Positions 38,780 to 50,279 of a stretch of 64,000 nucleotides of DNA are shown in pieces. Origin of the DNA: Diphasiastrum complanatum (taxonomy: Eukaryota > Streptophyta > Lycopodiopsida > Lycopodiales > Lycopodiaceae); NCBI GenBank assembly GCA_029204225.1, contig CM055113.1:22515605-22579604 (forward strand), in the 5' to 3' direction. Every line of letters begins with the position of its first letter. Within the stretch, counting starts at the first letter, position 1. The translations under genes and the position numbers were made by a program. A model generated the notes under the pieces. It ran no database searches, was not told where the DNA came from, and saw only the letters and a program-made list of their open reading frames with translations.

Positions 38780-39399
38780 CAAGGGGATTTTTGGATCAAG
38801 AGGGATCTAAATCACATTGATTATATCCATACAGAATACATTGCTTAGACACGTGTGAGATCAGTCAACTTTGACTTATTGGTGTATCTCCAAGATTGGT
38901 GTGTGATAGCTTGCTAGGAAGCTAGTGAAGTCTTGTTTGTGTTGCAACCTATTTCAACTCAATTGGATGTGTCTTGTGGAATCCATAGCCATTTGAATAG
39001 AGGTGGGTAGGGCACATCAATTTTGACTCACGTATAGCTTGTTTGATAAAGAAAACTCATGTTTTTGCTTGCCAATCTTGACTAAGTGAGATCTAGGTGT
39101 GATTTTGAGTCCATAGCCACATAGTTTCATACAATCAAGTAGATTTGTGTCTTTTGTGATATCTTTGAGTGTTATACACGTGCTTAGAAGAAGGTGCATC
39201 AAAATCTTGTGGTGCTTCATCTTTGAAGAGAAGCTACATCTAGGTTGAGAGAGATTGTCATAGCTATTGAGATTGTACTCTCAATTTTGGTTTTCCACAT
39301 ACGATCATCATCCAATTTTAGTATCTTGATCGTCGATTACTGATCTGACAACGACTAGTTGCTATAAGAGATTCTTGAACTGGTTTATGTGATTATGTA
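38780..39399. other. Interval without a supportable gene
   Basis: AT-rich with no recognisable coding region. It continues the pre-insertion DNA from left of the family A element (CAAGGGGATTTTTGG follows the GCTAT duplication). Confidence 0.4.
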
Positions 39400-39897
39400 G
39401 TGAATCACCATTATAAATTTTGAGTGAGAAGAATTTTTTTCTAAGATATTTTGAGTACTAAGGATATTCCAGACTTCTTTCGAAGTTTGAGCTTCATATA
39501 CATGGCTAATTCAATGAGTATTTCATATGTTGAGAATGATCAATGCGAAAGCTTTACCATCCTTCAGCTTCCATTTGGAGATTATTCTGTCATTTACATC
39601 GAGCTTGTCTTCGATACTTGTGACAACCTCCCATAACTCCTTGGCCATTAGCATGATTTTCATCTTAAATTTCCACAAGTGATAATTGAATCCATCTATG
39701 ATAAGACCAGCCTTACTATGAGAATCCATATGAAAAAGTCTTTCAATAGTTATTAGACTATCAATACAAAAGAAAAAGAAAAAGAATATAGTGTTATTAT
39801 CAAAACAAGAAAGCAATTATTCTACTGATTTGATAGAATCATGTTCTGCAAAAAGATTCTGATATCAAACAAGCTCTGAAACTAAGCTTTGATACCA
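39400..39897 (-). pseudogene. Copia gag start with primer-binding site (minus)
   Basis: A primer-binding-like TGGTATCAAAGCTTAG occurs on the minus strand (39897-39882; one mismatch to TGGTATCAGAGC). About 150 bp downstream is a frame with MDSHSKAGLIIDGFNYHLWK, FKMKIMLMAKELWEVV and WKLKDGKAFALIIL. That is the copia gag N-terminal pattern (DG.NY..W...M...L....LW..V, W...D..A...I). The frame fails soon after 39520 and nothing further of the element is seen. An LTR should lie above 39898 (ends CTCGACA on the minus strand), but I could not find its other end. Confidence 0.7.
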
Positions 39898-39899
39898 TG

Positions 39900-41815
39900 T
39901 CGAGGGGAAAATGCAGAAAGGGATGATGTATGTGAAGATGCGGCATGAAGATCCGAAAGGTCGGGGATCGATGGGCTCTACGGAATGAGACTTTTCCCTC
40001 GGTGCATAAACTATGCTTATCATATTCAAATTAGAATAATGAGTCGAATGACTCGGCTGATTCTACTTGATCCTATCTTCAAAGTCGTCAAAATTGACGA
40101 GATTGATTACGTAGAAAAACACAAAGTCGTTAGAGTGTTGATTGTGGAAGCATTAGGTAGTTCAGAGAATTCTATATAAGAGCAGTATCAAATAGAAAAG
40201 TTAAATAGAGAAGCATACATGTATACTGTTATAAATCTGAACGCCATAGAAAGTGCGACATGAAGATGAAATTTTTCCATTGTTTCAAAATTATTACTAG
40301 TAACAAGATGAAAGGTTCTACAAGATGAAAGATTTCAAAATATTAGAATTTTTCGAGAGCTCTTTGTATCTCCCACTCTATATTTGACAAACATCTCAAT
40401 TTCATAAGTGCGTTTTGAAGGGTAGATATGTGAAAAGTATGAAACAAAAGTAGCTTTCATTATTAAGGATTTCACACAATTTGAAGGGTGTTATATGGAC
40501 TGAAAGATTAATCACCTTTCAATTGGAATGGCTAAATGAAAATGCATTTCTATGGACAGGAAAATTGTCTATGAAGGTTCGAGAAGACTTCAAAACGCAA
40601 AAAATGCTCAAGTTAACCATACGAAATAGATGGTGGGCAACATAATAAACTTTCAATAAAATGGCTTTCTAAATGTTGTCGATATTCTCTATCTCTCTCT
40701 ATGTAATCTCTCTCTAAGTCAAACTTCTTAAAAGGCCCATTTTGAGACCATATTTTTTGTATTGTATATGCATGTAAACTATGATGAGTTGGACAAAGCA
40801 AGCCTTTTTTTTAAAAGTGTGAGCAACGTTAAAAATACTTTTAGAATATTGACAAAAAGTATTGTGCTAAATATTCTAAGCATGCTTAATGCGGTGCAAG
40901 CAAATTGTAGAGTATGATTAGATGTACTCTTGATCCTCTAAAGCATGCTAGATGTCTCGTTTTCACAATGAGCTTGAGAATCTAATCCAAGTCTCCTTTG
41001 CCATAGGTAAACTCTTATCCAGTTCTACTAGGGTGTGGGGATTTGGACCATTGGTGTCTTTGTTGAGGGTTTATTAACTTTATAGAAAAAAATTCGCTAG
41101 ATTGGTATTTACAATTTTCAAATTTGAGAGCGGAGGGCTCTTGGGTTTTGGTCAATAGTTTTTGGGCTATCAATAGATTAGGTATGTGGTCATATGCATT
41201 TGGTATTTGGCACGCATCTATAGAGAGTATTGTATGGCTATATATATGAGTATCAATCTTTTGGCATTTCCCTGTAGTGTCGAGTTTTGATATACATGTG
41301 TATCAATATATCCATTGAGTATAACACCCATTTATTTTATACCCACCCATAAACCAAGTTTGTTGTAAAGAAAGGGCATGGAGAAGATGGTATAAAATAA
41401 ACTTGTGTGGGGTAGGTTGGGGGGATAAAATGACGTTTGGTTTTTCGGGCTTGCCTTATTCTATGTGGAGGATGACGGATCAATGTATTTTGCACCATCA
41501 ATGATGGTGCATAGATCATCCAAGGGCCATCACCTCCCCCTTCTACTCCCCATCTCTCCTTTAAATGGAAGGGCCCCTGCACCGCCACAATAGTGGTAGT
41601 GCAAAATACGCTCATTCAAAAACGACCATGAGTAGTTGGCGCCTGGTATAAGTGAGGCCTCTCCTTATGGGTCTAATTTCTCTTAGCAATCTCTAGTAAC
41701 GCCTGCCTGCCCAACGGCGGGCAAATTCAAATGTGAGTGTTCGTGCCCATCCCCCGGTCCGCCCCCGTCCCCGCCCCCGCCCGTGGCCTTCACACTTCCC
41801 CAGCCTTTTTTACTT
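39900..41815. other. Interval without a supportable gene
   Basis: The first few hundred bases are probably the LTR of the copia fragment to the left. The rest is AT-rich without coding potential, except for a C-rich stretch at 41700-41800 (CCCCGCCCCCGCCCG type). Confidence 0.4.
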
Positions 41816-41822
41816 AAAAACA

Positions 41823-41891
41823 TGGGTTTCCGGGCAGCTCACGCTGCCCGTGAGAGCGTGACGGGGCAGCGTGAGCTGCCCAAGAAACCCA
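41823..41891. repeat. Large hairpin, 18-bp perfect GC-rich stem plus 8-bp outer stem
   Basis: GGGCAGCTCACGCTGCCC (41832-41849) pairs perfectly with 41864-41881, and outer TGGGTTTC (41823-41830) pairs with GAAACCCA (41884-41891). The loop is 14 nt. It may be one end of a fold-back or a small RNA-forming structure. It sits beside the C-rich tract at 41740-41800. Confidence 0.9.
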
Positions 41892-42956
41892 AATAGTTTT
41901 AGTATATATAGATATTATCTCATAATGATGACAAATAAGCCTCCACCTCAAGCATGAACTTGAGAACAAGATGAATGCATCTCCAAGCAAGCCTATCAAG
42001 CTTGCAATTTGAAGAGTCAAATCAGAGCTGCTTTTTCAGACCTCTTAAATTGATTCTTTCATTCTTTTGTCTTTGCTAATTTACAACTAGAATGTCAATA
42101 TGGCCTTCACCATCACAAATAGAATGTGAGTATGGCCTTCAGCAAGATCAACTGTCATCTAGCATATCATTTTGAAAGGCAGAGATGCCTCTGAGAATAA
42201 AAAAGTACTTGGGTTTCTCAGTCAGCTGATCAGGAACCAAGTCCTGCTGCAAGTCTACAGTATTATATCATATCACCCGTAGATTGATCTCTGATCTGAT
42301 CACTGAAAATAGAAGAATTTAAGCAATTGGGTGATGAATGAATTTGTCGATGATCCATAGTAATGGTAAAGACAAAATGCACGTGGGGCCTTGCAGAATC
42401 TTTTGAACGTTATTTGTTTAACTTGTTGTCTATTCTGGTTGAGGGTGCTCTAGCTTTGGATTTGATGGGCGGAGAGGTGAATCTGATCTATGAGCTGTAA
42501 TTAGATCCTAGCATTAAGGAAGTTGTTGTTTGTGGGTCTGAAGTTGAACCAAAGGATGTTGAGAGGGTCATTCTGTGACGATGGTATCGTTTATGCTTGG
42601 CAAAGAAAAGGGTCGCAGAACTAATTCCAGTTTTTGTGTTAGTTGGTTTCCTGTAACTGCCGCATCATCTGCTGTGGCAATTGAAAAATCCAAATTTGTA
42701 GATGCAGATCAATTGGAGTTTGGCTCCACCATAACTCAATTGGCATGGTTAGAGCTATGAATTAGCAATCAATGGTCACGTTGCGTTGCATCCGCTGTAG
42801 TTACGTATACTACATCTCCATTTAGCATTATTGTGATAGGAAAGTAATAAGCCGCAAGCTGTAGCTGTAGCTGTTGTCTGCTACAAAGCCATTGTCAGTT
42901 GTGTTTCCATCGATATCATTTTTTCAAGGTGCAATTATTGCAGCCACGGATGTATC
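41892..42956 (+). other. Upstream region of the polygalacturonase gene
   Basis: No defined gene. Short plus-strand frames at 42420-42760 are interrupted and not assigned. Promoter and any 5' leader of the polygalacturonase must lie here, but I could not choose a TATA box or transcription start. Confidence 0.35.
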
Positions 42957-45193
42957 ATGACCAGCACGTTGCAGCTCCTTGCCCACGGTTCCTTGATTCT
43001 AGTACTTGTTGCTATATGCATAAGGGCGGAGCAACAAAAGCTGAAGAACATTGGAAACCAGCATTCTCAAAATTTTGTTCTTGCTCACGAAACACCATCC
43101 TATGTTCCAACTAAGCCTAATTCCACGACTTTTAATGTAATGTCGTATGGAGCACTAGGAGATGGTAGAACAGATGATACCCAGGTATGAGACCAAAACT
43201 GCGCGCAAGCCTGTCATGTCTTGATGGATCTTTCATATTTCAACCTCCATTGTAGAGCTGATAAATTGTGTCATATTTTTGAATGTGAATGATTACTACT
43301 CATGGAAGTAGTCAAGCGATTGGCATGGACTCCAATGTCTTTGCTGAATTTAGGTTTGTACCACTATGTAGGCATTCTTGAGTGCATGGGATGCCGCCTG
43401 CTCCGTGCCATTTGCAACGGTGGTTGTACCTCACAATGGCACATTCCTCTTGCAGCCGGTAACTTTCACAGGCCCCTGTGCTTTTGGAATCACTTTTCAG
43501 GTACTGAAACTATATATGCCAAATGCAAGAGGCCCCTAGTTCTCCTTTTCAGTGGCTATCTGCAGAAATATTACCTGATTGTAACTACCAGATTAACATG
43601 CTCATTTCTTACCTGCTCCAAAATCACGCATTCTCTCGTAGATCCTTGGAACTATTGTGGCACCAGCTGCCGTTGCTTCTTGGAAAGGGAATGCTACTGC
43701 GCCTTTCTGGATCGTATTCAGCGAGCTTGTCAACTTTGGAGTCACAGGAGGTGGTAAAATAGATGGCCAAGGCCAACAATGGTGGCTTCGCTCATGCAAG
43801 ACGAACTCAAGTAACGTAAGCCTTACTATTGCAGCTAATCTCTAATTACCTCATGATCAGTAACAAAATTCGCCTGCTTTCTGGTTGTTACGTGGATGAT
43901 TTCCATGGACGGATGATTGTGCTTCATGTTCCACTAGTTTGATCTCATATTTCATTTTCAATGCAGGCATGTGATGTGGCTCCCACCGTAAGCTCCTTCG
44001 TCCAGCTCATATGTATCTGAAAGCAGCTACTAGTACTGTACAAGAGATCTAATTCATGTACAGAATTTAAATTCTGTTTGCTGATTCGCCTCATTTGTTA
44101 GCATTTACCAGTACTTGAAATATGTATTTTGTTTCTTTTTTTCAGGCAGTAACACTTTTTGAATGTTCAAACGTAACGTTAGGAAATTTGACTCTGCAAA
44201 ACGGCCAGCAAATACAGCTCTATGTCTACTTAAGCAGTAGAGTTCTTATCTCTGGCCTTCAGATCAACACTCCATTCAGTAGCCCAAATACTGACGGCGT
44301 TCATGTCGGCTTCTCTAAATTTGTGACAATTCAAAACTCTAACATCACAACGGGTAGTTCAGAAAACTCATGTTCCACTCGCAATTTTGCAATATAGGCA
44401 CAATTTTCCTTCAGCTGTATACTCAGCTAGAAGCTGATGTATGTCATGTGTGTTTGTGCTTAGGGGATGACTGTATATCTATTCAAACAGGAACTGCACA
44501 CATGCAGATTACGAACACAACCTGTGGACCAAGCCACGGAATAAGGTAGCAACAAGGGGGTATAGAAACGGAGTGATTTTCAACATATAGCTCTTGGCAT
44601 GATTGCTTACTGTCGATCAGGGTTTCCAAAAAATTAACCATATCAAGGCTTGTGTTATGTTAAGCATCGGTGGGCTGGGAAAAGATCACACGGATGCCCA
44701 AGTGACGGATGTTCATGTGGACGGCGTGACCTTGAGTGGCAGCACTAACGGGCTCAGAATCAAGACATGGCAGGTAGCTTTCCTTCCTCAACATGCTTTG
44801 AAGATGATTGCTCGTGGAATCCCTAGCTGCTTGACGATTACTCATTGATAGATCCATTCTCTAGCGGATAATTCTGGTGTGAATACATGATGGACGCGAT
44901 CTAGCAGTTCTACAGTTTGTTTATGGTTTTTTTGATTGCACAGGGTGGGCAAGGTTTAGCCTCTCGTATTCACTATCAAAATGTACGCATGATCAACGTT
45001 GCCAACCCCATAATAATAGATCAATTCTATTGCGATTCTTCAAAGCCTTGCCGCATTCAGGTAAAATTCGAAGTTACCTCTATTTGATGCCACTGGCATC
45101 AAAGCTCATGCTTTTGAACGCATTCATGAACTAGCGTGCAGTACAGGCACATGCAACACAAAAAACAATTGGTAGAAGCAATGTGTACTATGC

Positions 45194-45235
<42 letters not shown>

Positions 45236-45236
45236 C

Positions 45237-45323
<87 letters not shown>

Positions 45324-45596
45324 ATCTGATAAAATGGGTTTTTGATGTAACTGCAGAAGTCAGCAGTGAAAGTGAGTGATGTCACATATATAAACGTAAC
45401 AGGAATATCATCAACCCGAGTGGCTGTCAACTTCAACTGCAGCCGCTATATAGCATGTAGCAATATAACTCTACAAAGAATCAACATCACCTCATCCATG
45501 CCAGGCAATGTTACCTCCTCCTGCCAGAATGCACAAGGTTCTGCAATTGGTGATGTTGCACCCAAGAGCTGCCTATTCAACATCACCACATACTAA
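42957..45596 (+). CDS. GH28 polygalacturonase (pectinase), 9 exons
   Basis: Secreted enzyme that hydrolyses alpha-1,4-galacturonan of pectin in the cell wall. Exons: 42957-43184, 43372-43500, 43642-43815, 43967-43987, 44146-44353, 44464-44545, 44665-44773, 44944-45060, 45357-45596. All introns are GT-AG and phases join to 435 aa. The hydrophobic N-terminus ([14 protein letters not shown]) is a signal peptide. Mature start [18 protein letters not shown] matches the family. Active-site blocks are SPNTDGVH (Asp234), GDDCIS (Asp255, Asp256), CGPSHGIS (His278) and RIK (312-314); all catalytic residues are present. The third block reads SHG where GHG is usual. Exon 4 is a 21-bp micro-exon (ACDVAPT). 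Intron 8 holds a long TG/GA microsatellite. Endo versus exo action cannot be told from sequence alone. The start ATG is the first that gives a signal peptide. Confidence 0.95.
45193..45320. repeat. (TG)n(GA)n compound microsatellite in polygalacturonase intron 8
   Basis: About 12 TG units run into more than 50 GA units interrupted by GACAGACA. It lies 36 bp before the exon 9 acceptor, so length changes could affect the branch-point region. Confidence 0.95.
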
Positions 45597-45984
45597 CCAG
45601 CTTCAAGCTAAGATGCATGGAAATCAGCAGCCTTGCAAATCAAATCAGTTCATCTTGATTCTAGTTTCATACTCAAAATAAGGTGAAAGGCTTAGCATGA
45701 CTGAGTATTTCAACCCAGTTTTGTGCATAGCTTGTAGACATATTAGTGTAGGTTGACCATTGTTTGGTCATCCATTCTTTCCTCTCCACTCAAAATCCAG
45801 ATTGTATAAAATAATTGCCATTTTTATGTAAGTTTGAGGATTTTTTGAGTCATTTGTAATTTATCATTCTTTCCTTGGTATGGGCACATCTTTAGGTTTA
45901 CCTACAACTTGGGATATGGGAAATTAGTTGACACCAATGACACCCTAGTGGTGTTCATCATGTGACTTCCATTGTCCTCAACTT

Positions 45985-46040
45985 CTCTCCTTATGGCAAG
46001 AGATGAGAGTACTCTCTCCTTATGGCAAGAGATAAGAGTA
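45985..46040. repeat. 27-bp direct repeat, two copies
   Basis: Two copies 29 bp apart of a unit beginning CTCTCCTTATGGCAAGAGAT, with one G/A difference, between the polygalacturonase 3' end and the copia remnant. Confidence 0.9.
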
Positions 46041-46149
46041 CAAAAAGCATGGATGTTATCGGCTAACAGCAACCTATGGTGGTGTCATCCTCCCTCATAT
46101 TCCCTCCCAAGAATGATTTACAAGGGAGGTGGACCCACCTCCATATTAG

Positions 46150-48517
46150 GATCCTAAACTTTTGTGAAGACCCAAAGCATTGGTCGAAAATCAGACAGGT
46201 AGGAAGATCAAAGTCCTAAGATCAGATAGTGGAGGTGAGTACAAGTCTAATGACTTCAATGATCTTTATGATCAATGTGGGATTAAAAGACAGTTTACGA
46301 AAACTCATACTCCTGCTCTCAATGGTGTAGCTGAGCGCAAGAATTGTACGATTGTGGAAAGTTCCAGATCTATGCTAACTGAGATGAAACTACCAAAAGA
46401 TTTTTGGTCAGAAGCATGTAGCACGGCAGTCTATCTTCAAAATAGAATCCTACCATTGCCATACCAAAGATAACACCTGAGGAAGCATTCATGAAGAAGA
46501 AGCCAAAGGTGAACCACTTGCGAATCTTTGGATGTAAGGCCTTTGTACACATTCCTAAAGAGGAAAGACGTAAACTTGATATATAAGCTATCAAGTGCAT
46601 GTTATCTTTGATGAATCCAAGATGTATGAAGACGAAGATGCTGAGAAGATAGACACATCCAGTGGAAAAGATGGTATAGTGAGGATACCACCTGATGATG
46701 ATCCATTCATTGACCTTCCGATTGATGAACATGAGGATACATCTCAAGATACTACTACTCAACCTCAAGAGATAGGTTGGAGAAGTAGGGACAAACCTTT
46801 TGGTGCAAGAAGGATTGAAGTTGCAGGTGACAAACGCAAGGAGAAGGATGTATCGTGGGATACATTTTTCACCAAGAAGCCGATCACCTTACAGGAAGCT
46901 CCCTAAGTGGTTTGAGAGATTGTTGGAGAGTCGCGACATGGATGACTTTCCAGGATCATCTAGCCAGGGAGAGCTACAAAGATCAACAAGGGAGAAGACA
47001 CAATCTGAAAGGTATGAAGCAAATTATGCTCTCTTATCTAGCATTATTCAAAGCAAAGAACCTTCGACTTATAGTGAAGCGAAGGATGATGACATTTGGG
47101 TCAAGGCCATGGGAGAGGAGATGGAGTCAATTGCTAAACATAACACATGGGACTTAGTAGAACCACCAGTTGACAAGAAACCCATTGGTTGCAAATGGGT
47201 ATACAGGACTAAATATCATGCAGATGGAAGTATAGCAAAGCATAAGGCAAGATTGGTGATCAAAGGATATGCACAAAGTAAAGGCATTGACTATGAGGAG
47301 ACCTTTGCTCCAGTATGTAAGTGGAATACTCTACGTCTACTTGTTGCTTTAGCTTCATATTTTGGTTGGCCTTTGCATCAGATGGATGTGAAATCTGCTT
47401 TTCTAAATGGTGAGTTAGAAGAAGAAGTGTTCATGGATCAACCTGAAGGCTTTGTAGCGAAGGGACAGGAAAATAAAGTATGTCGCTTGAAGAAAGCGCT
47501 TTATGGTCTTAAACAAGCACCACGTGCGTGGTATAGCAGGATTGATGCCTACTTTCGTTCAAAGGGATGGTGAGAACACATTTTGATCCAAATCTATATG
47601 TCTTATGCTTTGATGGTATGGTTGCTTTGATTGCTCTTTATGTTGATGACTTGATTATTACGGGAAATAATCAAGAGATGATAGACATGATCAAAAAAGA
47701 CCTCATGGAACAATTTGAGATGACAGATTCAACCTGATGCATTATTGCCTTGGAGTAGAAGTGTGGCAAAGAGGACATGAAGTGGGTTTAACACAGGTGA
47801 AGTATGTCAAAGAGTTGCTACACTGGTTTAGGTTGTAGGATTGCAAACCAATGAATACTCCTATTGAACCAGGTAAAAAGCTTTATAAGTTTGATGAGTC
47901 ACAATCATTTGATGCTACGTTGTATAGACAGTTAGTAGGGAGCTTGATTTACCTTACCACAACTGGACCAGATATATGCTATGTTGTTGGCATTGTAAGT
48001 CAGTTTATGACAGAACCTACGGAAACGCATTTTGCGTTATGTGAAAGGCACTTCAGAGTATGGCTCGATTTACAGGAAGCATGATGGTTTACCTACGTTG
48101 TGTGGCTATGTGAATGCGGATTGGGGAGGTGACTATGATAATCGTAGATCCACCATAGGGTATGTATTCCAGTTTTGTGGTAGTTGCTTTTTCTGGTCTA
48201 GTAAGAAGCAAAGTACAATTGCTCTTTCCACAACAGAAGCAGAGTATAAGGCAATGTGTAGTGCAGCACAGGAAGCTATATGGTTGAGACATATCTTGGA
48301 AGAAGTTGGCATGAAGCAGAAAAATCTCACGACTTTAAATAGCCACAGTCAGAGTGGCATTCAGCTAGCAAAGAATCCAGTGTTCCATGCGAGAACTAAA
48401 CACATTGAGATTCAGTATCACTTTATACGTGAGAGGCTACTGAGTCGTGAAATTCATGTTGTTCATTGTAGCACAGAACAACTAGTTGATATTTTCACTA
48501 ACAAACTTAAAGTATAG
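46150..48517 (+). pseudogene. Ty1/copia pol, 5'-truncated and frameshifted
   Basis: Begins inside the integrase: KVLRSDSGGEY (second catalytic Asp) and ALNGVAERKN (Glu) at 46180-46473; gag, protease and the first integrase Asp are missing. The linker (46480-46900) is interrupted. RT starts near 47090 (MEEMESIAKHNTWDLV-like, GCKWVYRTKYHADGS, KARLVIKGYAQ, MDVKSAFLNGELEEEVFMD), shifts frame near 47573, gives LYVDDLIITGN (RT active site, about 47637) and stops. After further shifts near 47735 and 48030, the connection (SLIYLTTTGPDICY) and RNase H follow (ADWGGDYDNRRSTIGYVF, STTEAEYKAM, ARTKHIEIQYHF, ending DIFTNKLKV). It is inactive. The strand matches the polygalacturonase gene just upstream, but the two are unrelated. 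Confidence 0.92.
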
Positions 48518-48564
48518 AAAATTTTGATAAGTTTAGATCAAAGCTTTCTATACTTTAAGTTTGT
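48501..48564 (+). repeat. 20-bp perfect inverted repeat spanning the copia stop codon
   Basis: ACAAACTTAAAGTATAGAAA (48501-48520) and its exact complement (48545-48564) flank a 24-nt loop. The stop codon TAG (48515-48517) lies within the left arm, so the end of the polyprotein message could fold into a stable stem. Confidence 0.92.
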
Positions 48565-48610
48565 TGACTTTAAAGCTATGTATATGACTGTATAAAAAGT
48601 AGACTCTACT

Positions 48611-48950
48611 TTAAGGGAGAGAATTAGAATTAAAGTAGAATCATTGTGTTACTGTACTGTAGGTCCTATCAGTGGATAAGGATCAGTTGGCCTTGCCACG
48701 AGGCAAGTCGACAAGACATGCGTCCCGCCAACGGCAACCTGGGTCATGCATGGGTTGCCTGAGTGAACAACTATATGTACAATGTAATTTCATTTAGAGA
48801 AATATAGTTGCTATGTGAGCTTGCTGTGAAGAGTATTTTCTGTTTGTGTTAATGTGTAGCATGATCTGTGTTCCTGTGCAAAGCAAATTCTAAGTCTCCA
48901 CTCTCGACCGAGGCTTCACAATCCTATCCTAGCCAAGCTCCATGACTCCC
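48611..48950 (+). repeat. Copia polypurine tract and probable 3' LTR remnant
   Basis: TTTAAGGGAGAGAATTAGAAT follows the coding end by about 95 bp and resembles a copia polypurine tract. The next roughly 300 bp (TGTGTTACTGTACTGTAGG, GAGTGAACAACTATATG) probably belong to the 3' LTR, but no second copy is in the window for confirmation, and the end is not defined. Confidence 0.45.
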
Positions 48951-49069
48951 GTCTGGACCGGACGAAACCTTGTTTCATTTATCTATTGAAACTCCACACT
49001 CACTCTCGCCATAACCTATTCGCAATATTCTGTAAGTCTTGAGTTAAATTTCAACTGATGCTCATCGAT

Positions 49070-49380
49070 CAAATCTCACCCGGAGCATCTGTTCAGATCT
49101 CCACCGACGACCTCAAGTCAGATCTCGCCCGATGCCCTTGCGTCAAATCTCGACTGACGCCTCGCGTCATATCTCGACCGACGCCTCGCGTCAGATCTCG
49201 ATCGACGCCTCAAGTCAGATCTCGACCGATGCCCTCGCGTCAGATCTCGACCGACTCCCCGTGTCAGATCTCGACCGACGACCTCGCGTCGGATCTCGAC
49301 CGACGCATAATCTCGGATCTCGACCGACGTATAATCTCATATTTTGACCGCATAATCTCAGATCTCAACCGACCCTTGAG
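49070..49380 (+). repeat. Minisatellite array 1 (core CAGATCTCGACCGA)
   Basis: About ten to twelve degenerate units of about 24-30 bp. Most contain TCAGATCTCGACCGACGCC or close variants, some lengthened by CTCGCG. The core is the reverse complement of that in the arrays at 58.2-59.0 and 59.7-60.2 kb. Open frames here are repeat artefacts. Confidence 0.9.
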
Positions 49381-49454
49381 CCGTCGAGACCATATTCACC
49401 CGCACTATAGCCATTGCGACCGCCTTCCGTAGAAGCGACCGCATTAACGAGGAA

Positions 49455-50093
49455 CTAAATTATGAACATGGACTCAGTGGGTTGCTCTTGTACATGACTT
49501 TTTAATCTTTTAAATCGTTCAATGTAGTCACGTACTTTCTCGTCTTTCATCATTTTGATGTTACTTAGCTTGAGAAAAGGACTTTCTATCAAGCGAAATG
49601 GCTTGAAGCGTTTGATAAAGGCCTCCTTCAAGAGTGACCAGTCACGTTTATCTTTACGATCAAGGTTCAAAAACCATTCTCGTGCGCGATCGATCATGGT
49701 CATCGAGAAGAGCTGTACCATGGCGTCTAGTGATGTCTCGCCATAGACATCACATGCATTCTCAAAGACTTGAAGAAATCTTTGAGGATCAGTGTTACCA
49801 TCGTACTTAGGTAAATCTAGCTTTGGGTTACGTTTTTCAATACGTGGAACATTATTTGCAAAAGCTCTGTTTAAGTGAGCTCGTGCATGTGAAGATTCGG
49901 CATCATGAAAATGTGGTCATTCATATGGAGCTTCATAACGCATGGGTTCCCATTTGTCAAATGGGTTGGTGGATGGCTCTTGGACTTGGGATTTCAGCCT
50001 GGAGTATCTATTAAATCGAGCCTGTTCGGTGGATGGGAAGACCATCTCTGGTAGATAGTCCTCTGTGGAATTCGGATCATAGGGACTATCCAT
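49455..50093 (-). pseudogene. Ty3/gypsy gag (minus strand)
   Basis: Minus-strand frame starting MDSPYDPNSTEDYLPEM at 50093. After one interruption (about 49915) come NVPRIEKRNPKLDLPKYDGN, TDPQRFLQVFENACDVYGET, MTMIDRAREWFLNLDRKDKR and LKEAFIKRFKPF. This is the plant retrotransposon gag (capsid) pattern: ..P.YDG..DP..F, A..WF..L, ...W..L...F...F. It stops at 49455, with no zinc knuckle, protease or pol behind it; minisatellite array 1 follows instead. It is not continuous with the pol at 60.6-64 kb, which lies upstream on this strand. Confidence 0.8.
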
Positions 50094-50279
50094 AACAACT
50101 TTAGAGTACCTTAGGATTGTGGAAATTAGGCCTCGTGGACTTGTTGGTAACTTAAGTCGTTGGACAGTATGTTTGGAATGCGGTTGCTACGGTTGTAAAA
50201 GTGGAAGTGGTGTGATTGCAATAAAGAGTTCCCTGTGAATTCTCTTCACACTGCTTATTTATCCAATTAATTTCTAATT

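Noticed and set aside
42420..42760. Possible kinase-like remnant (LVEGALALDLMGGEVNLIYE; SEVEPKDVERVI)
   Set aside because: Faintly like the end of a lectin-receptor kinase, but short and interrupted by a stop, with no kinase motif nearby; not enough to annotate.
49070..49380. CRISPR-like look of regularly spaced repeats
   Set aside because: Units are degenerate and lack unique equal-length spacers; the context is a plant retroelement with no cas genes.
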